NCBI GenBank assembly: GCA_043808235.1 | Contig: JAZDFC010000023.1 | Coordinates: 1 to 64,000 of the forward strand | Reading direction: 5' to 3' | Length of the DNA stretch: 64,000 bases | Source: JAZDFC01 sp043808235 | GTDB lineage: Bacteria; Bacteroidota; Ignavibacteria; Ignavibacteriales; Melioribacteraceae | Shown here: piece after piece, positions 37,001-44,153 of the stretch | Position numbering within the stretch: the stretch's first letter is position 1 | Layout of the letters: the number at the start of each line of letters is the position of its first letter | The notes under the pieces: model-generated | Seen by the model: only the letters and a program-made list of their open reading frames with translations | Databases searched by the model: none | Told to the model about the DNA's origin: nothing | Program-made: the position numbers and the translations under genes

Positions 37001-39310
37001 GGTTCTCCTTTTGGAATGGTGTATGTAATTCGTAATATTACCGATCGTAAACAAGCAGAGTTAATATTGCGAGAGAGCAGTCAAAAGTTCAAAACTATCT
37101 TCAATTCATCAATCGATTCCATTACTCTTACTCAAATGAAAACCGGCATACTTACAGAAGTAAATGAAAGTTTTACTAAAGTGTTTGGATTTGACCGTGA
37201 TGAAGTAATTGGCAAACCCACACTGGAAATTGGAATTTGGGCAGATCCAAATGATAGAACCAGATTTGTTGATTCACTAAAAAAAGACGGTGTAGTAAGA
37301 AACATGGAAGCCATCGGGAAAAGAAAAGACGGGACATTTTTTATCGGTCTTCTTTCCGCAGGAATAATTATGATAGGGAATGATCTAATTATTCTAACAA
37401 CAGTCAGAGATATCACCGAACGTAAAAAGTCGGAAGAGCGCGTTCTCCTTCTAGCTCAAACAATGGAAAGCATTTCCGAAATTGCAACCATTACCGATCT
37501 TGAAGATCATCTTATTTATGTTAATGATGCTTTTGTACGAGCTTATGGATACAGCCGCGAAGAAGTGATTGGTAAACATATTGGAATAATTTGGTCGCCG
37601 AATAACAAAGCAGGATTACTCGAAGAAATTACACAATATAGTTGCTCCGGATCATGGAAAGGGGAGTTGTTGAATTTAAGGAAAGACGGAAGCGAATTTC
37701 CTCTCAGTCTTAATACCTCCCAGGTTAGAGATAATAATGGTAACATAATCGCACTTGTTGGTATTTCGGAAGACATATCCGAAAGGAAAAAAATTGAAGC
37801 TGCTCTAAGAGAGACGAACTACTTTTTAAATAAATCTCAAGAAGTTGGAGACATTGGTTCGTATTATTTCGATTTACCAAGCGGTACTTGGATTAGCTCT
37901 CCCCAACTCAATAAACTTTTCGGCATTGATGACACATATATCAAAGATATGGAAGGATGGGTAGCGCTTATTCATTCCCATGATAGAGAAATGATGAGCA
38001 AATATTTACAACAAGATGTAATCATCAATCATAATAAATTTGATAAAGAATACCGGATAATTCGTGTTGAAGATGAAGAAGAAAGATGGATGCATTGTTT
38101 GGGTGAGTTAGAATTTGATGCTTATGGTAAACCAATTAAAATGATCGGTACTATTCATGATATCACTTCTAACAAAAAAGCTGAGACTGCGGTGCGCGAA
38201 AGCGAGGAAAAATTTTCAAAGTTATTTTATTCCAGCCCGATACCAATTACAATTTCACGTTTTGAGGATGGGCGATATGTTGATGTTAATGATGCCTATT
38301 TAAAATTGCGAGGATTCACTCGAGAAGAAGTGATCGGGCGAACATCTCTGGAGCTTGGGATTTGGGTAAATCCGGAGAAAAGGAAAGACATGATTAGGAC
38401 TTTGCACGATGAAAAATCCTTGCGCAATTTTGAGGCCGAGTTTCGATCGAAGACCGGCGAGATTGATACATCTGTATTATTCCGTGAAATAGTAGAACTT
38501 GGCGGTGAAAAATATTTTATCGGTACTTCACTCGACATTACCGATCGCAAAAAGGCGGAAGAAGAAATACGTAAATTAAATGCAGAACTCGAAAAGCGTG
38601 TTTATGATCGTACTGCACAATTGGAAGCTGTGAACAAAGAACTTGAATCATTCGCTTATTCTGTTTCTCATGATCTCCGGGCTCCACTTCGAGCGATTGA
38701 TGGTTTCGGCCTGGCGTTGTTGGAAGATTATGCCGAATTATTTAACGACCAGGCGATGGATTATGTAATGAGAATCAGAAATAACAGCCAGAAGATGTCA
38801 ACATTGATTGACGATTTGTTGAATATGTCAAGGTTGATTAGAAAAGAAATAATTAGTGAAAATGTTGATATATCTACTGTTGCCGAAGAAACATTCCGGG
38901 AATTAATCGAATTCGAAAAAGATAGAAAAATAGAATGTACGGTAATGAAAGGAATGAATGATTATGCCGATCCGAAATTGATTAAACTTTGTTTGCAGAA
39001 TTTGATTGATAACGCAATAAAATTCTCTGCCAATGTTGATCAGGCAAAAATTGAAATAGGCTGCGAACAAAAAGGAAATAAAAAAATCTATTATATTAAA
39101 GATAATGGAATTGGTTTCGATATGAAGTATGTTCATAAACTATTTGGTGTGTTCCAACGGTTACATAGGGAAGATGAGTTTCCCGGTACGGGTGTTGGAT
39201 TAGCTACAACTCAAAAAATAATACGTAAACATAATGGTAACATCTGGGTCGAGAGTAAACTTAATAAAGGTACAACTTTTTATTTTACACTGAATGAATT
39301 TGAAAACTAA
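34025..39310 (+). CDS. Membrane sensor histidine kinase with nine PAS domains
   Basis: A 1761-residue kinase. Order: first membrane segment (about 15-40), extracytoplasmic dCache sensor (about 45-285), second membrane segment (about 288-310), HAMP (about 310-365), nine consecutive PAS/PAC units (about 384-1510; most end in a DITERKK-like PAC motif), a short coiled coil, HisKA with phospho-acceptor His at about residue 1549 (SYSVSHDLRAPLR-type box), and HATPase_c with QNLIDNAIKFS (N box), KDNGIGFD (G1) and PGTGVGLATTQKI (G2). No receiver domain is attached. PAS units 6 and 9 look like recent duplicates (shared GIW[AV][DN]P segment). It likely passes phosphate to the single-domain regulator at 41476. 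Confidence 0.95.
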   Translation: MNLFMKKTNRSKSLAKIMFLSFFFLTLIALIISSAIQMFFNLRIQQSAISNNQLLIARGAAESVSSFIQEKINILETAVWLNNPNKLDKSNQKEFLQSLLGLEPALKQLELTNINNEILVMVSRRSIIESAKLLINYRIEAMDYVRNYSSYISPVYIDPITNEPQIILAVPVKNVFGDFQGSLLAQVNLKFMWNLVEQLKIGESGYAFVVDRKGNLISFGDAARVLKEENVKNNISVAAFMQNKTFNSPNEVNSYKGINNFDVVGTYVPLGTPDWAVITEMPITEAYRDSVTEFIITIVVLFLIALIVSIVGLKLARRLSVPMEKLMEVSTRIAAGERDLQAVISGPKEVAALGVAFNSMTNQLRQSLEKLEQQIVEVKHAEALLEKSERRFRSMIEHSTEAITLVSADGKIFYESPTVSIMTGYTIEERLGKSGFDTIHPNDRNMVKEIFTRVLFKPNNIATCEFRAVRKDGTIWWAEGSATNKLHEPDINALIINYRDITERKKSEESLKEKTEELDRYFSQALDLLCIADTDGNFRKLNKAWESTLGYPLEELIGRKFLDLVHPEDVDATIDAISKLGNQQEVLNFTNRYKCKDGTYKWIEWRSFPSGKFIYAAARDITEKTITQQALKESEEKYRKLIEVSPVGMWINQNGIITYINPIGLRILGAENEDQVIGKPAFNFIHPDYHLIVNERIADMAAEGISAPRIEEKYIRIDGSIVDVEVTAAPFSTSSGNAMQALFQDITERKKAEEALKKSQETITRITNSIDDVIYSIDGQTGEFEYLSPAFEKKLGYSKEDIRAMGGRWSFLSAVIKDQDNLWSDPVMNELQNEIVRETPIWEHWWKAKDGELICLEDYSVPVYEGGTLIRIDGVLRDTTERKKIEEKLTASEELYRKLVAAIPEVIVRTDLNGVVTYVNEANISIMGYTETESILGENMLSFIAPEDIQRAEQNTRRMFDRPLGPIEYKLLNKSGEFIDCEVNGDVLYDSNGSPFGMVYVIRNITDRKQAELILRESSQKFKTIFNSSIDSITLTQMKTGILTEVNESFTKVFGFDRDEVIGKPTLEIGIWADPNDRTRFVDSLKKDGVVRNMEAIGKRKDGTFFIGLLSAGIIMIGNDLIILTTVRDITERKKSEERVLLLAQTMESISEIATITDLEDHLIYVNDAFVRAYGYSREEVIGKHIGIIWSPNNKAGLLEEITQYSCSGSWKGELLNLRKDGSEFPLSLNTSQVRDNNGNIIALVGISEDISERKKIEAALRETNYFLNKSQEVGDIGSYYFDLPSGTWISSPQLNKLFGIDDTYIKDMEGWVALIHSHDREMMSKYLQQDVIINHNKFDKEYRIIRVEDEEERWMHCLGELEFDAYGKPIKMIGTIHDITSNKKAETAVRESEEKFSKLFYSSPIPITISRFEDGRYVDVNDAYLKLRGFTREEVIGRTSLELGIWVNPEKRKDMIRTLHDEKSLRNFEAEFRSKTGEIDTSVLFREIVELGGEKYFIGTSLDITDRKKAEEEIRKLNAELEKRVYDRTAQLEAVNKELESFAYSVSHDLRAPLRAIDGFGLALLEDYAELFNDQAMDYVMRIRNNSQKMSTLIDDLLNMSRLIRKEIISENVDISTVAEETFRELIEFEKDRKIECTVMKGMNDYADPKLIKLCLQNLIDNAIKFSANVDQAKIEIGCEQKGNKKIYYIKDNGIGFDMKYVHKLFGVFQRLHREDEFPGTGVGLATTQKIIRKHNGNIWVESKLNKGTTFYFTLNEFEN

Positions 39311-39327
39311 TTTGAATTATTTAATTA

Positions 39328-41445
39328 ATGTGGTATAAGCCTCATATCAAAAAAATTATTTTGCTGTTTGCCTTAATCAGCATTGTATTATGCGTTTATC
39401 TGCTTTTCTCAACATATGCCGAAGTAAAAGAAAAAACAATTTATGAATTGAATATCCGGCAGAATATTCACGCCAGGCAGGCGGCAAACGGAATACAAAG
39501 TCATTTTAATAATTTGATTAACCTACTGAACTACCTTGCGTCTGAGAAACCGATTATTCAAATGGATGAGGAAGGGAAAAAAATAATGTCCACCTTCTAT
39601 CAATCCCGCGTAGGGGATTTAAAAGCCATTACACGTGTCGACGCTTCCGGTAAAATAATTCATACGGTTCCTTTTCAGGAGCAATTTATTGGCGCCGATA
39701 TTAATTCACAGGAACATATAAAAGAAATAATGAAAACGCATCAGCTGGTTGTTAGCGATGTTTTCAAATCTGTCCAGGGATACCAGAGTGTTGCAATTCA
39801 CGTTCCCGTTTTTAAAAACGATGAATTTAACGGCACTCTTGCTTTTTTAATTTCATTTGATGAACTCGCCCAAAAATTTCTAGAAGATATTCGAATTGGC
39901 GAAAGTGGATATGCATGGTTAATAAGCCGCAAGGGGATTGAACTTTATTGCCCCGTGCCCGGTCACGTGGGGCATTCTGTTTTTGAAACGAGTAAAGATT
40001 TTCCCGAAGTATTGAAATTGGCAAAAGAAATGATGAAAGGAGAGGAGGGTATTATTACATATCACTACAACAAAGTCCTCTCTCAAGAAATGGACGAAAG
40101 CATCCTCAAACATGCAGTTTATATGCCCATTTACATTGGCAATACATTTTGGTCAATTATAATTACTACGCCGGAAGATGAAATATTACAAAACATCGAA
40201 GGATTTAGAATCCGATTTGTTGCAATTGTATTTTTATTGTTAGTATTGGGCAGCATTGTAATCTATTATCTTTTCCAGGTTGTTTTCATAAAGAGGGAAC
40301 AGAAAAAACGAAAATCGGTAGAGAAAGCATTAAGAGAAAGCGAAGAGAGATTCAGAAAACTTGTTGAAGAAGCTCCCGCTGCAATAGTAATTTTATCAGC
40401 AGGCGGAGACGTGAGGTATGCTAACCCAATGAGTTTTAAATTGTTTGGCTACGAAGAATCTGCAAATAGTATGAACAAATCCTTACTCGAAAATATTGCA
40501 CCTGAAAACCGGGACGATATTATCGAACGATATCGTATGCGCGAAATGGGACTGCCAGTTTCTGATCAGTTTGAAACTGTTGGCTTAAAAACTAACGGGA
40601 CTCGGTTCCCTATTTATATTGCTGTTTCACATATTACTCTCGGTGATGAGGAGGTTACGCTAAATTTTGTAACTGATATTACGGAACGCAAATTAGCTGA
40701 AGATAAAATCCGCCGACTTAACGAGGAACTGGAACTCCGTGTCCGGCAGCGCACCGAACAGCTCGAGGAAGCTAATAAGGAATTGGAGTCATTTGCATAT
40801 TCAGTGTCGCATGATTTAAGGGCGCCGTTAAGATTGATTGATGGATTGGGTTCTGCATTGCACGAGGATTTCTCGGGCAAGCTGGAGAAAGAGGCGGTGG
40901 ATTATATTACCCGGATTAGAAATAATACCCAAAAGATGTCCGCGTTAATTGATGATTTGTTAAAAATGTCAAAGGTACTCAGGAGGGAGATTAATAGCGA
41001 ACAAATCGATCTTTCCGCTATAGCAGAATCAACATTCAAAGAATTAACGGAATTTATTAAAGGTAAAATAAATTTTATATTAACAAAGGGAATGACTGAT
41101 TTTGCCGATCCAATGCTTATAAAATTATGTTTTCAGAATTTGGTTGATAATGCAATCAAATTCTCGTCGCACAATAAAGAGACTGTAATTGAAATCGGTT
41201 TTAAGCAAAATGATAAACAGAAAATCTATTTTGTGAAGGATAACGGAGTAGGATTTGACATGAAGTATTATGATAAGTTATTCAATGTTTTTCAGAGACT
41301 TCATCGAGAAGAAGAATTCCCGGGCACCGGCGTTGGCTTGGCAACGGTGCATAAAATTATTCGCAAGCATAATGGAAGCATTTGGGCGGAGAGCGAGTTG
41401 AATAAAGGAGCGGTGTTCTATTTCACACTTAATGAGATCAAATAA
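39328..41445 (+). CDS. Membrane sensor histidine kinase (Cache-PAS-HisKA-HATPase)
   Basis: A 705-residue kinase: membrane segment (about 8-28), dCache sensor (about 35-290), second membrane segment (about 292-315), one PAS domain (about 340-455), coiled coil, HisKA with His at about residue 495 in SYSVSHDLRAPLR-like context, and HATPase_c with QNLVDNAIKFS, KDNGVGFD and PGTGVGLATVHKI. Its kinase core is closely related to the core of the nine-PAS kinase, only 17 bases upstream, so the two share an ancestor and may share the downstream regulator. Confidence 0.95.
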   Translation: MWYKPHIKKIILLFALISIVLCVYLLFSTYAEVKEKTIYELNIRQNIHARQAANGIQSHFNNLINLLNYLASEKPIIQMDEEGKKIMSTFYQSRVGDLKAITRVDASGKIIHTVPFQEQFIGADINSQEHIKEIMKTHQLVVSDVFKSVQGYQSVAIHVPVFKNDEFNGTLAFLISFDELAQKFLEDIRIGESGYAWLISRKGIELYCPVPGHVGHSVFETSKDFPEVLKLAKEMMKGEEGIITYHYNKVLSQEMDESILKHAVYMPIYIGNTFWSIIITTPEDEILQNIEGFRIRFVAIVFLLLVLGSIVIYYLFQVVFIKREQKKRKSVEKALRESEERFRKLVEEAPAAIVILSAGGDVRYANPMSFKLFGYEESANSMNKSLLENIAPENRDDIIERYRMREMGLPVSDQFETVGLKTNGTRFPIYIAVSHITLGDEEVTLNFVTDITERKLAEDKIRRLNEELELRVRQRTEQLEEANKELESFAYSVSHDLRAPLRLIDGLGSALHEDFSGKLEKEAVDYITRIRNNTQKMSALIDDLLKMSKVLRREINSEQIDLSAIAESTFKELTEFIKGKINFILTKGMTDFADPMLIKLCFQNLVDNAIKFSSHNKETVIEIGFKQNDKQKIYFVKDNGVGFDMKYYDKLFNVFQRLHREEEFPGTGVGLATVHKIIRKHNGSIWAESELNKGAVFYFTLNEIK

Positions 41446-41475
41446 AAAAATTAAAAAAATAAATTAAGGTACTTT

Positions 41476-41910
41476 ATGGAACTAAAAACAATTTTGCTAA
41501 TCGAGGATAATCAGGATGATATTGCTCTTACCCTTAGAGCATTCAAAAAGAATGAACTCAAAAATGAAATCATTGTGTTAAACGATGGCGAGATGGCAAT
41601 TAATTATATTAATTGTGCCGGTGAATTTGCAAATCGTGATGCTGAAAAAAAACACTCTCTTATACTCCTCGATCTAAAATTGCCTAAAATAGACGGTATC
41701 GAAATATTGAAAAGTATCCGATCGAATTCGCAAATGAAATTTATCCCGGTTGTTGTTCTCACTTCTTCACTTGAAGAAAAAGATATTGAGCGGGGATATT
41801 CAAATGGCGCCAATAGTTATATACGTAAACCCATTGATTTTAATAAATTCCAGGAAGTTGTTCAAAGTCTTACAAATTACTGGTTGATGCTTAATGAGAT
41901 ACCAAAGTAA
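41476..41910 (+). CDS. Single-domain response regulator (CheY/Rcp1-like)
   Basis: A 144-residue receiver domain with no output domain. Acidic pocket EDNQDD (about 10-15), phospho-acceptor Asp66 in LILLDLKLP, Thr in VVVLTSS and Lys in YIRKPID are all present. It resembles the Rcp1-type receivers that pair with phytochrome-like kinases. Placed 30 bases after the second kinase, it is the likely phosphate target of one or both kinases; the final output must lie elsewhere. Confidence 0.93.
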   Translation: MELKTILLIEDNQDDIALTLRAFKKNELKNEIIVLNDGEMAINYINCAGEFANRDAEKKHSLILLDLKLPKIDGIEILKSIRSNSQMKFIPVVVLTSSLEEKDIERGYSNGANSYIRKPIDFNKFQEVVQSLTNYWLMLNEIPK

Positions 41911-41931
41911 TCGGTAATCATTTCTTATTGG

Positions 41932-41962
41932 TTTTGCTAAGAATTATTAAGCAAAAAAAATT
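41932..41962. terminator. Possible bidirectional terminator
   Basis: TTTTGCT (41932-41938) pairs with AGCAAAA (41950-41956) across an 11-base loop, with A/T runs on the 3' side. It separates the convergent receiver and phosphatase genes. The stem is weak. Confidence 0.4.
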
Positions 41963-41963
41963 T

Positions 41964-43592
41964 TTATTTAATCAATGGTATCCCGATGCACGCATTCGGT
42001 TCTATAATTTTTAACAAATCCGCAATGGTCGCAGCAATATCAACAATATAAACGGGTGTGTTTTCTGTTTGTACAGGTATATGCCAACCGTAAAATATCA
42101 TTGGGACGTGAGTATCGTAGTTATATGAAGACCCATGTGTTGTACCTTTCTCCAAAATGTTGTTTAAAAAACCCGGATGCATGTTGTAAGCTAAATCACC
42201 TGAAAGATTTGGATGAAATCCATTTAAAATAAAATTCGTCGGTTCGCGGGATGCGGTTTGAGTTTCTAAAAAATCTCTCGTGAAAATTGAAGTTATTTCC
42301 GGAAATGAATTTCTCAAGAAATCTGCTGTTTCTTTTTCAACGTTGTGAAAGTCAAGGTTCATCTTGCTTATTAAATCGCGGTTTAAATATATCTGGCGAT
42401 TGGAAAGATTTTCTATAATTTTTTCATCACCAAATACTTTTTTCGAAAATGTATGAAGGGAATCTGTAAGTCTCTTCAATACTAATGCACCTGCCGGCAG
42501 ATTATGATCGAGCATATAAGCCGGTGTTTCCATGGCCGCATGATCCGCAGTTAAAAATAATAGATAATTTCCGCTGCCAACATGGGCATCTAAAATTTTC
42601 AGCAGTTCAGCGAGTTGATTATCTAATTTGATGTACATATCCATTAATTCATAAGAGAAAATTCCGTAGCCATGACCCACATGATCCGGAGCAGAAAAAC
42701 TAATCGCAAGAAAGTCGGTTTGATTTCCGTTCCCGAGATTCTCATTTATCAAAGCGGCTTTTGCTAATTCAACTAATATCTGATTCCCGGATGGAGTGTC
42801 TCCCAAATGTGCATATCGTCCAGCTTCCGTCAGATTGCCGAAAGAATGCGGAAAAGAAGTGTCGCCTTCATTAAATAAATCATATTCATATTTAGACTCA
42901 TCAGAAGTACAGAGATTATATATGCCGGAAGGGAAAGAGAGTTCCCAATTTTCTGATAAATACTGTTTAACTAATTTTCTTTCGTTGAAATCTGTAATCC
43001 ATGCTGGCAACGAATTCATATAATATGATGAAGTAATAAAGTCGCCGGTCTCCTCATCGTACCAGAATGCACCGTTCGGAAAATGTCCACCCGGTAAAAC
43101 GGCGCCGCGATCTTTTAATGAAATAGAAATCACTTTCGATAATCCGTTTGAAGCAAGTTTAAGCTGGTCAGTAATTGTTGTAGAGAATAAGTTTCTTGGA
43201 GATTTTTGACCCTCGTCGTCATTGCTGCCAACGCTTTTAACACTGGAATCTTTAATGCAAAATACCATCTTGTGTATATTTCTAATAAAGATGTCATTCC
43301 CGATAATTCCATGATAAAACGGAGTTGTCCCGGTATAAATTGATGCATGTCCCATTGCAGTGCTTGTCAAATCATAATTGAAATGGGCAAAAGTAAAATT
43401 ACTTCCTCCGTTCATTAACCTGTTAAATCCATCTTCGCCGTATAAAGAATTGAATCTGTACAAGTAATCAAACCGCATTTGATCTACGATGATTCCAACG
43501 ACTAATTTCGGTCTCTCGATATTTTGTGAGTAAGCAATGTTTACGAAAAAAATTACATAGAGTAGAGAAATGAATGTCTTAAAAATTCTCAT
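41964..43592 (-). CDS. pafA: PafA-type alkaline phosphatase
   Basis: A 542-residue exported phosphatase of the alkaline phosphatase superfamily. A signal peptide (cleavage near IAYSQN) is followed by the metal site GIIVDQMRFDY (Asp37), and by the nucleophile segment LTSTAMGHASIYTG with Thr78 as likely nucleophile, which matches the PafA arrangement. Further metal ligands are seen in APDHVGHGYG, FLTADHAAMETP and GTTHGSSYNYDTHVPMIF. PafA enzymes release phosphate from many organic phosphomonoesters and are usually not repressed by phosphate. It is a single gene convergent with the two-component block. Confidence 0.9.
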   Translation of the reverse strand: MRIFKTFISLLYVIFFVNIAYSQNIERPKLVVGIIVDQMRFDYLYRFNSLYGEDGFNRLMNGGSNFTFAHFNYDLTSTAMGHASIYTGTTPFYHGIIGNDIFIRNIHKMVFCIKDSSVKSVGSNDDEGQKSPRNLFSTTITDQLKLASNGLSKVISISLKDRGAVLPGGHFPNGAFWYDEETGDFITSSYYMNSLPAWITDFNERKLVKQYLSENWELSFPSGIYNLCTSDESKYEYDLFNEGDTSFPHSFGNLTEAGRYAHLGDTPSGNQILVELAKAALINENLGNGNQTDFLAISFSAPDHVGHGYGIFSYELMDMYIKLDNQLAELLKILDAHVGSGNYLLFLTADHAAMETPAYMLDHNLPAGALVLKRLTDSLHTFSKKVFGDEKIIENLSNRQIYLNRDLISKMNLDFHNVEKETADFLRNSFPEITSIFTRDFLETQTASREPTNFILNGFHPNLSGDLAYNMHPGFLNNILEKGTTHGSSYNYDTHVPMIFYGWHIPVQTENTPVYIVDIAATIADLLKIIEPNACIGIPLIK

Positions 43593-43799
43593 TTTTATTC
43601 CTATGAAGTTGTTAAGAAAGTGAGGATCGCAGAAGGAGTACCGGAGTATCCAAATATCGATGAACTCAATTTCGCGTTGAATAATATCTTTTTTATTATC
43701 ACCCGACTAAATTTAGTGAAATCAAGAAATTAATGTTGAGAAGTCTTTGCGAAAATATTTATTAATTGGAATTTTAAGCGTCGATAATTCTATGCGCTC

Positions 43800-43854
43800 A
43801 CTCATGGAGTAGATTCGAACTGCCGCCGTCCCGATTAAAATCGGGATGCTCTAC
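43800..43854 (-). pseudogene. tRNA-like relic (anticodon position TTT)
   Basis: The stretch 43812-43854 has the same length (43 bases) and layout as the matching part of tRNA-Thr next door: D-arm end GTAGAGCA, an anticodon-arm region, variable loop, and T-loop GTTCGAATC. In tRNA register the anticodon would be TTT (Lys), but the anticodon stem has been overtaken by a palindrome (CCCGATT-AATCGGG) that is one base out of register. The 5' acceptor and most of the D arm are missing, while a 3' half CCATGAG remains. Confidence 0.5.
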
Positions 43855-43874
43855 ATAGAGAAAGATTTAAAAAC

Positions 43875-43910
43875 AAAAAAGCCCGATTTTTTATTAAAAT
43901 CGAGCTTTTT
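43875..43910 (-). terminator. Terminator of the tRNA-Thr transcript
   Basis: AAAAGCCCGATTTT pairs with AAAATCGAGCTTTT (one G-T type mismatch) across TTATT. On the minus strand it comes 4 bases after the tRNA and ends in a T-rich run. Confidence 0.75.
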
Positions 43911-43913
43911 AAG

Positions 43914-43986
43914 AGCTGGTGAACGGATTCGAACCGCCGACCGGCTGATTACAAATCAGCTGCTCTACCAGCTGAGCTACACCAGC
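43914..43986 (-). tRNA. tRNA-Thr (anticodon TGT)
   Basis: A complete 73-base cloverleaf on the minus strand: acceptor GCTGGTG/CACCAGC, D arm with AGCTCAGCTGGTAGAGC, anticodon stem GCTGA/TCAGC with loop TTTGTAA (anticodon TGT, Thr), T arm with GTTCGAATC and discriminator T. CCA is not encoded. A terminator follows. Confidence 0.95.
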
Positions 43987-44008
43987 AAAATAAACACAAA
44001 ATTTTTAA

Positions 44009-44062
44009 GAACCTTTGACCGTCCCGATCACAATCGGGATTTTCTATCATTTGAGATACACC
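44009..44062 (-). pseudogene. tRNA-like relic (His-like anticodon GTG)
   Basis: This 54-base stretch aligns with tRNA-Thr from acceptor end to the T-arm start: GGTGTATCTCA, then GATAGA, an anticodon-arm hairpin TCCCGA-TTGTGA-TCGGGA whose loop carries GTG (His), then ACGGTC and GGTTC. The D arm has lost its guanines, the loop has the wrong size and the T arm dissolves into A/T. It cannot be a working tRNA. Confidence 0.5.
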
Positions 44063-44153
44063 AATTTCATTTCAAAATTTTGGGAATCAAACATAGTATA
44101 ATTTTGCTTTTTCCGCAAATCTCAGGTTCAAATAATTTTGATTCAGTCCATTC

